A stretch of 64,000 nucleotides of DNA from Locusta migratoria. Its lineage: Eukaryota > Arthropoda > Insecta > Orthoptera > Acrididae. The DNA is taken from assembly GCA_026315105.1 (NCBI GenBank), contig CM048748.1:481395150-481459149 (forward strand), read 5' to 3'. Under the pieces are notes generated by a model that was given only the letters and a program-made list of their open reading frames with translations, was not told the origin of the DNA and made no database searches. Made by a program: the position numbers and the translations under genes. This document shows positions 44,312 to 58,200 of the stretch, piece by piece (positions within the stretch are counted from its first letter, which is position 1; the number at the start of each line of letters is the position of its first letter).

Positions 44312-46730
44312 CGCTTCTCCTCCCCTCTCTTTGCCCACCTCCTCCGCCTGTCCACTGCTCCTGTCGCTCCCCTCTACGTATTCCTCCTGCTCTCTCTGCC
44401 CCTCATCCTACCTACGCCTCCTCCTCCTCCTCCCCTCTCTTTGCCCACCTCCTCCGCCTGTCCACTGCTCCTGTCGCTCCCGTCTACGTATTCCTCCTGC
44501 TATCTCTGCCCCTCATCCTACCTACGCCTCCTCCTCCTCCTCCCCTCTCTTTGCCCACCTCCTCCGCCTGTCCACTGCTCCTGTCGCTCCCGTCTACGTA
44601 TTCCTCCTGCTCTCTCTGCCCCTCATCCTACCTACGCCTCCTCCTCCTCCTCCCCTCTCTTTGCCCACCTCCTCCGCCTGTCCACTGCTCCTGTCGCTCC
44701 CGTCTACGTATTCCTCCTGCTCTCTCTGCCCCTCATCCTACCTACGCCTCCTCCTCCTCCTCCCCTCTCTTTGCCCACCTCCTCCGCCTGTCCACTGCTC
44801 CTGTCACTCCCGTCTACGTATTCCTCCTCCTCTCTCTGCCCCTCATCCTACCTACGCCTCCTCCTTCTCCTCCCCTCTCTTTGCCCACCTCCTCCGCCTG
44901 TCCACTGCTCCTGTCGCTCCCGTCTACGTATTCCTCCTGCTCTCTCTGCCCCTCATCCTACCTACGCCTCCTCCTCCTCCTCCCCTCTCTTTGCCCACCT
45001 CCTCCGCCTGTCCACTGCTACTGTCGCTCCCGTCTACGTATTCCTCCTGCTCTCTCTGCCCCTCATCCTACCTACGCCTCCTCCTCCTCCTCCCCTCTCT
45101 TTGCCCACCTCCTCCGCCTGTCCACTGCTCCTGTCGCTCCCGTCTACGTATTCCTCCTGCTCTCTCTGCCCCTCATCCTACCTACGCCTCCTCCTCCTCC
45201 TCCCCTCTCTTTGCCCACCTCCTCCGCCTGTCCACTGCTCCTGTCGCTCCCGTCTACGTATTCCTCCTGCTCTCTCTGCCCCTCATCCTACCTACGCCTC
45301 CTCCTCCTCCTCCCCTCTCTTTGCCCACCTCCTCCGCCTGTCCACTGCTCCTGTCGCTCCCGTCTACGTATTCCTCCTGCTCTCTCTGCCCCTCATCCTA
45401 CCTACGCCTCCTCCTTCTCCTCCCCTCTCTTTGCCCACCTCCTCCGCCTGTCCACTGCTCCTGTCGCTCCCGTCTACGTATTCCTCCTCCTCTCTCTGCC
45501 CCTCATCCTACCTACGCCTCCTCCTCCTCCTCCCCTCTCTTTGCCCACCTCCTCTGCCTGTCCACTGCTCCTGTCGCTCCCGTCTACGTATTCCTCCTGC
45601 TCTCTCTGCCCCTCATCCTACCTACGCCTCCTCCTCCTCCTCCCCTCTCTTTGCCCACCTCCTCCGCCTGTCCACTGCTCCTGTCGCTCCCGTCTACGTA
45701 TTCCTCCTCCTCTCTCTGCCCCTCATTCTACCTACGCCTCCTCCTCCTCCTCCCCTCTCTTTGCCCACCTACTCCGCCTGTCCACTGCTCCTGTCGCTCC
45801 CGTCTACGTATTCCTCCTGCTCTCTCTGCCCCTCATCCCACCTACGCCTCCTCCTCCTCCTCCCCTCTCTTTGCCCACCTCCTCCGCCTGTCCACTGCTC
45901 CTGTCGCTCCCGTCTACGTATTCCTCCTCCTCTCTCTGCCCCTCATCCTACCTACGCCTCCTCCTTCTCCTCCCCTCTCTTTGCCCACCTCCTCCGCCTG
46001 TCCACTGCTCCTGTCGCTCCCGTCTACGTATTCCTCCTCCTCTCTCTGCCCCTCATCCTACCTACGCCTCCTCCTCCTCCTCCCCTCTCTTTGCCCACCT
46101 CCTCCGCCTGTCCACTGCTCCTGTCGCTCCCGTCTACGTATTCCTCCTCCTCTCTCTGCCCCTCATCCTACCTACGCCTCCTCCTCCTCCTCCCCTCTCT
46201 TTGCCCACCTCCTCCGCATGTCCACTGCTCCTGTCGCTCCCGTCTACGTATTCCTCCTCCTCTCTCTGCCCCTCATCCTACCTACGCCTCCTCCTCCTCC
46301 TCCCCTCTCTTTGCCCACCTCCTCCGCCTGTCCACTGCTCCTGTCGCTCCCGTCTACGTATTCCTCCTGCTCTCTCTGCCCCTCATCCTACCTACGCCTC
46401 CTCCTCCTCCTCCCCTCTCTTTGCCCACCTCCTCCGCCTGTCCACTGCTCCTGTCGCTCCCGTCTACGTATTCCTCCTCCTCTCTCTGCCCCTCATCCTA
46501 CCTACGCCTCCTCCTCCTCCTCCCCTCTCTTTGCCCACCTCCTCCGCCTATCCACTGCTCCTGTCGCTCCCGTCTACGTATTCCTCCTCCTCTCTCTGCC
46601 CCTCATCCTACCTACGCCTCCTCCTCCTCCTCCCCTCTCTTTGCCCACCTCCTCCGCCTGTCCACTGCTCCTGTCGCTCCCGTCTACGTATTCCTCCTCC
46701 TCTCTCTGCCCCTCATCCTACCTACGCCTC

Positions 46731-48160
46731 CTCCTTCTCCTCCCCTCTCTTTGCCCACCTCCTCCGCCTGTCCACTGCTCCTGTCGCTCCCGTCTACGTA
46801 TTCCTCCTCCTCTCTCTGCCCCTCATCCTACCTACGCCTCCTCCTCCTCCTCCCCTCTCTTTGCCCACCTCCTCTGCCTGTCCACTGCTCCTGTCGCTCC
46901 CGTCTACGTATTCCTCCTGCTCTCTCTGCCCCTCATCCTACCTACGCCTCCTCCTCCTCCTCCCCTCTCTTTGCCCACCTCCTCCGCCTGTCCACTGCTC
47001 CTGTCGCTCCCGTCTACGTATTCCTCCTCCTCTCTCTGCCCCTCATCCTACCTACGCCTCCTCCTTCTCCTCCCCTCTCTTTGCCCACCTCCTCCGCCTG
47101 TCCACTGCTCCTGTCGCTCCCGTCTACGTATTCCTCCTCCTCTCTCTGCCCCTCATCCTACCTACGCCTCCTCCTCCTCCTCCCCTCTCTTTGCCCACCT
47201 CCTCTGCCTGTCCACTGCTCCTGTCGCTCCCGTCTACGTATTCCTCCTGCTCTCTCTGCCCCTCATCCTACCTACGCCTCCTCCTCCTCCTCCCCTCTCT
47301 TTGCCCACCTCCTCCGCCTGTCCACTGCTCCTGTCGCTCCCGTCTACGTATTCCTCCTCCTCTCTCTGCCCCTCATCCTACCTACGCCTCCTCCTCCTCC
47401 TCCCCTCTCTTTGCCCACCTCCTCCGCCTGTCCACTGCTCCTGTCGCTCCCGTCTACGTATTCCTCCTCCTCTCTCTGCCCCTCATCCTACCTACGCCTC
47501 CTCCTTCTCCTCCCCTCTCTTTGCCCACCTCCTCCGCCTGTCCACTGCTCCTGTCGCTCCCGTCTACGTATTCCTCCTCCTCTCTCTGCCCCTCATCCTA
47601 CCTACGCCTCCTCCTCCTCCTCCCCTCTCTTTGCCCACCTCCTCTGCCTGTCCACTGCTCCTGTCGCTCCCGTCTACGTATTCCTCCTGCTCTCTCTGCC
47701 CCTCATCCTACCTACGCCTCCTCCTCCTCCTCCCCTCTCTTTGCCCACCTCCTCCGCCTGTCCACTGCTCCTGTCGCTCCCGTCTACGTATTCCTCCTCC
47801 TCTCTCTGCCCCTCATCCTACCTACGCCTCCTCCTTCTCCTCCCCTCTCTTTGCCCACCTCCTCCGCCTGTCCACTGCTCCTGTCGCTCCCGTCTACGTA
47901 TTCCTCCTCCTCTCTCTGCCCCTCATCCTACCTACGCCTCCTCCTCCTCCTCCCCTCTCTTTGCCCACCTCCTCTGCCTGTCCACTGCTCCTGTCGCTCC
48001 CGTCTACGTATTCCTCCTGCTCTCTCTGCCCCTCATCCTACCTACGCCTCCTCCTCCTCCTCCCCTCTCTTTGCCCACCTCCTCCGCCTGTCCACTGCTC
48101 CTGTCGCTCCTGTCTACGTATTCCTCCTCCTCTCTCTGCCCCTCATCCTACCTACGCCTC
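46731..48160. repeat. Three-monomer (330-bp) higher-order repeat within the satellite
   Basis: Diagnostic variants cycle in order: a monomer with ctccttctcc and cctcctcc, then one with cctctgcctg and cctcctgc, then one with cctcctcc. The cycle starts near 46731, 47061, 47501 and 47831, so spacing is 330, 440 and 330 bp (one extra monomer in the second cycle). Confidence 0.8.
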
Positions 48161-51100
48161 CTCCTCCTCCTCCCGTCTCTTTGCCCACCTCCTCCGCCTG
48201 TCCACTGCTCCTGTCGCTCCCGTCTACGTATTCCTCCTGCTCTCTCTGCCCCTCATCCTACCTACGCCTCCTCCTCCTCCTCCCCTCTCTTTGCCCACCT
48301 CCTCCGCCTGTCCACTGCTCCTGTCGCTCCCGTCTACGTATTCCTCCTCCACTCTCTGCCCCTCATCCTACCTACGCCTCCTCCTTCTCCTCCCCTCTCT
48401 TTGCCCACCTCCTCCGCCTGTCCACTGCTCCTGTCGCTCCCGTCTACGTATTCCTCCTCCTCTCTCTGCCCCTCATCCTACCTACGCCTCCTCCTCCTCC
48501 TCCCCTCTCTTTGCCCACCTCCTCCGCCTGTCCACTGCTCCTGTCGCTCCCGTCTACGTATTCCTCCTGCTCTCTCTGCCCCTCATCCTACCTACGCCTC
48601 CTCCTCCTCCTCCCCTCTCTTTGCCCACCTCCTCCGCCTGTCCACTGCTCCTGTCGCTCCCGTCTACGTATTCCTCCTCCTCTCTCTGCCCCTCATCCTA
48701 CCTACGCCTCCTCCTCCTCCTCCCCTCTCTTTGCCCACCTCCTCCGCCTGTCCACTGCTCCTGTCGCTCCCGTCTACGTATTCCTCCTCCTCTCTCTGCC
48801 CCTCATCCTACCTACGCCTCCTCCTCCTCCTCCCCTCTCTTTGCCCACCTCCTCCGCCTGTGCACTGCTCCTGTCGCTCCCGTCTACGTATTCCTCCTCC
48901 TCTCTCTGCCCCTCATCCTACCTACGCCTCCTCCTTCTCCTCCCCTCTCTTTGCCCACCTCCTCTGCCTGTCCACTGCTCCTGTCGCTCCCGTCTACGTA
49001 TTCCTCCTGCTCTCTCTGCCCCTCATCCTACCTACGCCTCCTCCTCCTCCTCCCCTCTCTTTGCCCACCTCCTCCGCCTGTCCACTGCTCCTGTCGCTCC
49101 CGTCTACGTATTCCTCCTCCTCTCTCTGCCCCTCATCCTACCTACGCCTCCTCCTCCTCCTCCCCTCTCTTTGCCCACCTCCTCCGCCTGTCCACTGCTC
49201 CTGTCGCTCCCGTCTACGTATTCCTCCTGCTCTCTCTGCCCCTCATCCTACCTACGCCTCCTCCTCCTCCTCCCCTCTCTTTGCCCACCTCCTCTGCCTG
49301 TCCACTGCTCCTGTCGCTCCCGTCTACGTATTCCTCCTCCTCTCTCTGCCCCTCATCCTACCTACGCCTCCTCCTTCTCCTCCCCTCTCTTTGCCCACCT
49401 CCTCCGCCTGTCCACTGCTCCTGTCGCTCCCGTCTACGTATTCCTCCTCCTCTCTCTGCCCCTCATCCTACCTACGCCTCCTCCTCCTCCTCCCCTCTCT
49501 TTGCCCACCTCCTCCGCCTGTCCACTGCTCCTGTCGCTCCCGTCTACGTATTCCTCCTGCTCTCTCTGCCCCTCATCCTACCTACGCCTCCTCCTCCTCC
49601 TCCCCTCTCTTTGCCCACCTCCTCCGCCTGTCCACTGCTCCTGTCGCTCCCGTCTACGTATTCCTCCTCCTCTCTCTGCCCCTCATCCTACCTACGCCTC
49701 CTCCTCCTCCTCCCCTCTCTTTGCCCACCTCCTCCGCCTGTCCACTGCTCCTGTCGCTCCCGTCTACGTATTCCTCCTCCTCTCTCTGCCCCTCATCCTA
49801 CCTACGCCTCCTCCTCCTCCTCCCCTCTCTTTGCCCACCTCCTCCGCCTGTCCACTGCTCCTGTCGCTCCCGTCTACGTATTCCTCCTCCTCTCTCTGCC
49901 CCTCATCCTACCTACGCCTCCTCCTCCTCCTCCCCTCTCTTTGCCCACCTCCTCCGCCTGTCCACTGCTCCTGTCGCTCCCGTCTACGTATTCCTCCTCC
50001 TCTCTCTGCCCCTCATCCTACCTACGCCTCCTCCTTCTCCTCCCCTCTCTTTGCCCACCTCCTCTGCCTGTCCACTGCTCCTGTCGCTCCCGTCTACGTA
50101 TTCCTCCTCCTCTCTCTGCCCCTCATCCTACCTACGCCTCCTCCTCCTCCTCCCCTCTCTTTGCCCACCTCCTCCGCCTGTCCACTGCTCCTGTCGCTCC
50201 CGTCTACGTATTCCTCCTCCTCTCTCTGCCCCTCATCCTACCTACGCCTCCTCCTCCTCCTCCCCTCTCTTTGCCCACCTCCTCCGCCTGTCCACTGCTC
50301 CTGTCGCTCCCGTCTACGTATTCCTCCTGCTCTCTCTGCCCCTCATCCTACCTACGCCTCCTCCTCCTCCTCCCCTCTCTTTGCCCACCTCCTCCGCCTG
50401 TCCACTGCTCCTGTCGCTCCCGTCTACGTATTCCTCCTGCTCTCTCTGCCCCTCATCCTACCTACGCCTCCTCCTCCTCCTCCCCTCTCTTTGCCCACCT
50501 CCTCCGCCTGTCCACTGCTCCTGTCGCTCCCGTCTACGTATTCCTCCTGCTCTCTCTGCCCCTCATCCTACCTACGCCTCCTCCTCCTCCTCCCCTCTCT
50601 TTGCCCACCTCCTCCGCCTGTCCACTGCTCCTGTCGCTCCCGTCTACGTATTCCTCCTGCTCTCTCTGCCCCTCATCCTACCTACGCCTCCTCCTCCTCC
50701 TCCCCTCTCTTTGCCCACCTCCTCCGCCTGTCCACTGCTCCTGTCGCTCCCGTCTACGTATTCCTCCTGCTCTCTCTGCCCCTCATCCTACCTACGCCTC
50801 CTCCTCCTCCTCCCCTCTCTTTGCCCACCTCCTCCGCCTGTCCACTGCTCCTGTCGCTCCCGTCTACGTATTCCTCCTGCTCTCTCTGCCCCTCATCCTA
50901 CCTACGCCTCCTCCTCCTCCTCCCCTCTCTTTGCCCACCTCCTCCGCCTGTCCACTGCTCCTGTCGCTCCCGTCTACGTATTCCTCCTGCTCTCTCTGCC
51001 CCTCATCCTACCTACGCCTCCTCCTCCTCCTCCCCTCTCTTTGCCCACCTCCTCCGCCTGTCCACTGCTCCTGTCGCTCCCGTCTACGTATTCCTCCTGC

Positions 51101-54100
51101 TGTCTCTGCCCCTCATCCTACCTACGCCTCCTCCTCCTCCTCCCCTCTCTTTGCCCACCTCCTCCGCCTGTCCACTGCTCCTGTCGCTCCCGTCTACGTA
51201 TTCCTCCTGCTCTCTCTGCCCTTTATCCTACCTACGCCTCCTCCTCCTCCTCCCCTCTCTTTGCCCACCTCCTCCGCCTGTCCACTGCTCCTGTCGCTCC
51301 CGTCTACGTATTCCTCCTGCTCTCTCTGCCCCTCATCCTACCTGCGCCTCCTCCTCCTCCTCCCCTCTCTTTGCCCACCTCCTCCGCCTGTCCACTGCTC
51401 CTGTCGCTCCCGTCTACGTATTCCTCCTGCTCTCTCTGCCCCTCATCCTACCTATGCTTCCTCCTCCTCCTCCCCTCTCTTTGCCCACCTCCTCCGCCTG
51501 TCCACTGCTCCTGTCGCTCCCGTCTACGTATTCCTCCTGCTCTCTCTGCCCCTCATCCTACCTACGCCTCCTCCTCCTCCTCCCCTCTCTTTGCCCACCT
51601 CCTCCGCCTGTCCACTGCTCCTGTCGCTCCCGTCTACGTATTCCTCCTGCTCTCTCTGCCCCTCATCCTACCTACGCCTCCTCCTCCTCCTCCCCTCTCT
51701 TTGCCCACCTCCTCCGCCTGTCCACTGCTCCTGTCGCTCCCGTCTACGTATTCCTCCTGCTCTCTCTGCCCCTCATCCTACCTACGCCTCCTCCTCCTCC
51801 TCCCCTCTCTTTGCCCACCTCCTCCGCCTGTCCACTGCTCCTGTCGCTCCCGTCTACGTATTCCTCCTGCTCTCTCTGCCCCTCATCCTACCTACGCCTC
51901 CTCCTCCTCCTCCCCTCTCTTTGCCCACCTCCTCCGCCTGTCCACTGCTCCTGTCGCTCCCGTCTACGTATTCCTCCTGCTCTCTCTGCCCCTCATCCTA
52001 CGTACGCCTCCTCCTCCTCCTCCCCTCTCTTTGCCCACCTCCTCCGCCTGTCCACTGCTCCTGTCGCTCCCGTCTACGTATTCCTCCTGCTCTCTCTGCC
52101 CCTCATCCTACCTACGCCTCCTCCTCCTCCTCCCCTCTCTTTGCCCACCTCCTCCGCCTGTCCACTGCTCCTGTCGCTCCCGTCTACGTATTCCTCCTGC
52201 TCTCTCTGCCCCTCATCCTACCTACGCCTCCTCCTCCTCCTCCCCTCTCTTTGCCCACCTCCTCCGCCTGTCCACTGCTCCTGTCGCTCCCGTCTACGTA
52301 TTCCTCCTGCTCTCTCTGCCCCTCATCCTACCTACGCCTCCTCCTCCTCCTCCCCTCTCTTTGCCCACCTCCTCCGCCTGTCCACTGCTCCTGTCGCTCC
52401 CGTCTACGTATTCCTCCTGCTCTCTCTGCCCCTCATCCTACCTACGCCTCCTCCTCCTCCTCCCCTCTCTTTGCCCACCTCCTCCGCCTGTCCACTGCTC
52501 CTGTCGCTCCCGTCTCTGTATTCCTCCTGCTCTCTCTGCCCCTCATCCTACCTACGCCTCCTCCTCCTCCTCCCCTCTCTTTGCCCACCTCCTCCGCCTG
52601 TCCACTGCTCCTGTCGCTCCCGTCTACGTATTCCTCCTGCTCTCTCTGCCCCTCATCCTACCTACGCCTCCTCCTCCTCCTCCCCTCTCTTTGCCCACCT
52701 CCTCCGCCTGTCCACTGCTCCTGTCGCTCCCGTCTACGTATTCCTCCTGCTCTCTCTGCCCCTCATCCTACCTACGCCTCCTCCTCCTCCTCCCCTCTCT
52801 TTGCCCACCTCCTCCGCCTGTCCACTGCTCCTGTCGCTCCCGTCTCTGTATTCCTCCTGCTCTCTCTGCCCCTCATCCTACCTACGCCTCCTCCTCCTCC
52901 TCCCCTCTCTTTGCCCACCTCCTCCGCCTGTCCACTGCTCCTGTCGCTCCCGTCTACGTATTCCTCCTGCTCTCTCTGCCCCTCATCCTACCTACGCCTC
53001 CTCCTCCTCCTCCCCTCTCTTTGCCCACCTCCTCCGCCTGTCCACTGCTCCTGTCGCTCCCGTCTACGTATTCCTCCTGCTCTCTCTGCCCCTCATCCTA
53101 CCTACGCCTCCTCCTCCTCCTCCCCTCTCTTTGCCCACCTCCTCCGCCTGTCCACTGCTCCTGTCGCTCCCGTCTACGTATTCCTCCTGCTCTCTCTGCC
53201 CCTCATCCTACCTACGCCTCCTCCTCCTCCTCCCCTCTCTTTGCCCACCTCCTCCGCCTGTCCACTGCTCCTGTCGCTCCCGTCTACGTATTCCTCCTGC
53301 TCTCTCTGCCCCTCATCCTACCTACGCCTCCTCCTCCTCCTCCCCTCTCTTTGCCCACCTCCTCCGCCTGTCCACTGCTCCTGTCGCTCCCGTCTACGTA
53401 TTCCTCCTGCTCTCTCTGCCCCTCATCCTACCTACGCCTCCTCCTCCTCCTCCCCTCTCTTTGCCCACCTCCTACGCCTGTTTACTGCTCCTGTCGCTCC
53501 CGTCTACGTATTCCTCCTGCTCTCTCTGCCCTTCATCCTACCTACGCCTCCTCCTCCTCCTCCCCTCTCTTTGCCCACCTCCTCCGCCTGTCCACTGCTC
53601 CTGTCGCTCCCGTCTACGTATTCCTCCTGCTCTCTCTGCCCCTCATCCTACCTACGCCTCCTCCTCCTCCTCCCCTCTCTTTGCCCACCTCCTCCGCCTG
53701 TCCACTGCTCCTGTCGCTCCCGTCTACGTATTCCTCCTGCTCTCTCTGCCCCTCATCCTACCTACGCCTCCTCCTCCTCCTCCCCTCTCTTTGCCCACCT
53801 CCTCCGCCTGGCCACTGCTCCTGTCGCTCCCGTCTACGTATTCCTCCTGCTCTCTCTGCCCCTCATCCTACCTACGCCTCCTCCTCCTCCTCCCCTCTCT
53901 TTGCCCACCTCCTCCGCCTGTCCACTGCTCCTGTCGCTAGCGTCTACGTATTCCTCCTGCTCTCTCTGCCCCTCATCCTACCTACGTCTCCTCCTCCTCC
54001 TCCCCTCTCTTTGCCCACCTCCACCGCCTGTCCACTGCTCCTGTCGCTCCCGTCTACGTATTCCTCCTGCTCTCTCTGCCCCTCATCCTACCTACGCCTC

Positions 54101-55299
54101 CTCCTCCTCCTCCCCTCTCTTTGCCCACCTCCTCCGCCTGTCCACTGCTCCTGTCGCTCCCCTCTACGTATTCCTCCTGCTCTCTCTGCCCCTCATCCTA
54201 CCTACGCCTCCTCCTCCTCCTCCCCTCTCTTTGCCCACCTCCTCCGCCTGTCCACTGCTCCTGTCGCTCCCGTCTACGTATTCCTCCTGCTCTCTCTGCC
54301 CCTCATCCTACCTACGCCTCCTCCTCCTGCTCCCCTCTCTTTGCCCACCTCCTCCGCCTGTCCACTGCTCCTGTCGCTCCCGTCTACGTATTCCTCCTGC
54401 TCTCTCTGCCCCTCATCCTACCTACGCCTCCTCCTCCTCCTCCCCTCTCTTTGCCCACCTCCTCCGCCTGTCCACTGCTCCTGTCGCTCCCGTCTACGTA
54501 TTCCTCCCTCTCTCTCTTCCCCTCATCCTACGTACGCCTCCTCCTCCTCCTCCCCTCTCTTTGCCCACCTCCTCCGCCTGTCCACTGCTCCTGTCGCTCC
54601 CGTCTACGTATTCCTCCTGCTCTCTCTGCCCCTCATCCTACCTACGCCTCCTCCTCCTCCTCCCCTCTCTTTGCCCACCTCCTCCGCCTGTCCACTGCTC
54701 CTGTCGCTCCCGTCTACGTATTCCTCCTGCTCTCTCTGCCCCTCATCCTACCTACGCCTCCTCCTCCTCCTCCTCCCCTCTCTTTGCCCACCTCCTCCGC
54801 CTGTCCACTGCTCCTGTCGCTCCCGTCTACGTATTCCTCCTGCTCTCTCTGCCCCTCATCCTACCTACGCCTCCTCCTCCTCCTCCCCTCTCTTTGCCCA
54901 CCTCCTCCGCCTGTCCACTGCTCCTGTCGCTCCCGTCTACGTATTCCTCCTGCTCTCTCTGCCCCTCATCCTACCTACGCCTCCTCCTCCTCCTCCCCTC
55001 TCTTTGCCCACCTCCTCCGCCTGTCCACTGCTCCTGTCGCTCCCGTCTACGTATTCCTCCTGCTCTCTCTGCCCCTCATCCTACCTACGCCTCCTCCTCC
55101 TCCTCCCCTCTCTTTGCCCACCTCCTCCGCCTGTCCACTGCTCCTGTTGCTCCCGTCTACGTATTCCTCCTGCTCTCTCTGCCCCTCATCCTACCTACGC
55201 CTCCTCCTCCTCCTCCCCTCTCTTTGCCCACCTCCTCCGCCTGTCCACTGCTCCTGTCGCTCCCGTCTACGTATTCCTCCTGCTCTCTCTGCCCCTCAT

Positions 55300-58200
55300 C
55301 CTACCTACGCCTCCTCCTCCTCGTCCCCTCTCTTTGCCCACCTCCTCCGCCTGTCCACTGCTCCTGTCGCTCCCGTCTACGTATTCCTCCTGCTCTCTCT
55401 GCCCCTCATCCTACCTACGCCTCCTCCTCCTCCTCCCCTCTCTTTGCCCACCTCCTCCGCCTGTCCACTGCTCCTGTCGCTCCCGTCTACGTATTCCTCC
55501 TGCTCTCTCTGCTCCTCATCCTACCTACGCCTCCTCCTCCTCCTCCCCTCTCTTTGCCCACCTCCTCCGCCTGTCCACTGCTCCTGTCGCTCCCGTCTAC
55601 GTATTCCTCCTGCTCTCTCTGCCCCTCATCCTACCTACGCCTCCTCCTCCTCCTCCCCTCTCTTTGCCCACCTCCTCCGCCTGTCCACTGCTCCTGTCGC
55701 TCCCGTCTACGTATTCCTCCTGCTCTCTCTGCCCCTCATCCTACCTACGCCTCCTCCTCCTCCTCCCCTCTCTTTGCCCACCTCCTCTGCCTGTCCACTG
55801 CCCCTGTCGCTCCCGTCTACGTATTCCTCCTGCTCTCTCTGCCCCTCATCCTACCTACGCCTCCTCCTCCTCCTCCCCTCTCTTTGCCCACCTCCTCCGC
55901 CTGTCCACTGCTCCTGTCGCTCCCGTCTACGTATTCCTCCTGCTCTCTCTGCCCCTCATCCTACCTACGCCTCCTCCTCCTCCTCCCCTCTCTTTGCCCA
56001 CCTCCTCCGCCTGTCCACTGCTCCTGTCGCTCCCGTCTACGTATTCCTCCTGCTCTCTCTGCCCCTCATCCTAACTACGCCTCCTCCTCCTCCTCCCCTC
56101 TCTTTGCCCACCTCCTCCGCCTGTCCACTGCTCCTGTCGCTCCCGTCTACGTATTCCTCCTGCTCTCTCTGCCCCTCATCCTACCTACGCCTCCTCCTCC
56201 TCCTCCCCTCTCTTTGCCCACCTCCTCCGCCTGTCCACTGCTCCTGTCGCTCCCGTCTACGTATTCCTCCTCCTCTCTCTGCCCCTCATCCTACCTACGC
56301 CTCCTCCTCCTCCTCCCCTCTCTTTGCCCACCTCCTCCGCCTGTCCACTGCTCCTGTCGCTCCCGTCTACGTATTCCTCCTGCTCTCTCTGCCCCTCATC
56401 CTACCTACGCCTCCTCCTCCTCCTCCCCTCTCTTTGCCCACCTCCTCCGCCTGTCCACTGCTCCTGTCGCTCCCGTCTACGTATTCCTCCTGCTCTCTCT
56501 GCCCCTCATCCTACCTATGCCTCCTCCTCCTCCTCCCCTCTCTTTGCCCACCTCCTCCGCCTGCCCACTGCTCCTGTCGCTCCCGTCTACGTATTCCTCC
56601 TGCTCTCTCTGCCCCTCATCCTACCTACGCCTCCTCCTCCTCCTCCCCTCTCTTTGCCCACCTCCTCCGCCTGTCCACTGCTCCTGTCGCTCCCGTCTAC
56701 GTATTCCTCCTGCTCTCTCTGCCCCTCATCCTACCTACGCCTCCTCCTTCTCCTCCCCTCTCTTTGCCCACCTCCTCCGCCTGTCCACTGCTACTGTCGC
56801 TCCCGTCTACGTATTCCTCCTGCTCTCTCTGCCCCTCATCCTACCTACGCCTCCTCCTCCTCCTCCCCTCTCTTTGCCCACCTCCTCCGCCTGTCCACTG
56901 CTCCTGTCGCTCCCGTCTACGTATTCCTCCTCCTCTCTCTGCCCCTCATCCTACCTACGCCTCCTCCTTCTCCTCCCCTCTCTTTGCCCACCTCCTCCGC
57001 CTGTCCACTGCTCCTGTCGCTCCCGTCTACGTATTCCTCCTGCTCTCTCTGCCCCTCATCCTACCTACGCCTCCTCCTCCTTCTCCCCTCTCTTTGCCCA
57101 CCTCCTCCGCCTGTCCACTGCTCCTGTCGCTCCCGTCTACGTATTCCTCCTGCTCTCTCTGCCCCTCATCCTACCTACGCCTCCTCCTCCTTCTCCCCTC
57201 TCTTTGCCCACCTCCTCCGCCTGTCCACTGCTCCTGTCGCTCCCGTCTACGTATTCCTCCTGCTCTCTCTGCCCCTCATCCTACCTACGCCTCCTCCTCC
57301 TCGTCCCCTCTCTTTGCCCACCTCCTCCGCCTGTCCACTGCTCCTGTCGCTCCCGTCTACGTATTCCTCCTGCTCTCTCTGCCCCTCATCCTACCTACGC
57401 CTCCTCCTCCTCCTCCCCTCTCTTTGCCCACCTCCTCCGCCTGTCCACTGCTCCTGTCGCTCCCGTCTACGTATTCCTCCTGCTCTCTCTGCTCCTCATC
57501 CTACCTACGCCTCCTCCTCCTCCTCCCCTCTCTTTGCCCACCTCCTCCGCCTGTCCACTGCTCCTGTCGCTCCCGTCTACGTATTCCTCCTGCTCTCTCT
57601 GCCCCTCATCCTACCTACGCCTCCTCCTCCTCCTCCCCTCTCTTTGCCCACCTCCTCCGCCTGTCCACTGCTCCTGTCGCTCCCGTCTACGTATTCCTCC
57701 TGCTCTCTCTGCCCCTCATCCTACCTACGCCTCCTCCTCCTCCTCCCCTCTCTTTGCCCACCTCCTCTGCCTGTCCACTGCCCTGTCGCTCCCGTCTACG
57801 TATTCCTCCTGCTCTCTCTGCCCCTCATCCTACCTACGCCTCCTCCTCCTCCTCCCCTCTCTTTGCCCACCTCCTCCGCCTGTCCACTGCTCCTGTCGCT
57901 CCCGTCTACGTATTCCTCCTGCTCTCTCTGCCCCTCATCCTACCTACGCCTCCTCCTCCTCCTCCCCTCTCTTTGCCCACCTCCTCCGCCTGTCCACTGC
58001 TCCTGTCGCTCCCGTCTACGTATTCCTCCTGCTCTATCTGCCCCTCATCCTAACTACGCCTCCTCCTCCTCCTCCCCTCTCTTTGCCCACCTCCGCCGCC
58101 TGTCCACTGCTCCTGTCGCTCCCGTCTACGTATTCCTCCTGCTCTCTCTGCCCCTCATCCTACCTACGCCTCCTCCTCCTCCTCCCCTCTCTTTGCCCAC

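Noticed and set aside
44302..53940. 3212-codon ORF as a giant proline/serine/leucine-rich protein
   Set aside because: It is a by-product of a stop-free satellite strand: all forward frames are open, the start is TTG, there is no ATG in the consensus, and the 110-bp period rotates the frame every monomer.
44441..56074. 3877-codon ORF, overlapping the previous one in another frame
   Set aside because: Same satellite artefact. Mutual overlap of two giant ORFs on one strand argues against either being coding.
54121..58053. 1310-codon ORF in the satellite
   Set aside because: Same reason. It also crosses the 1-bp deletion at 57781, which simply switches the peptide register, as expected without coding constraint.
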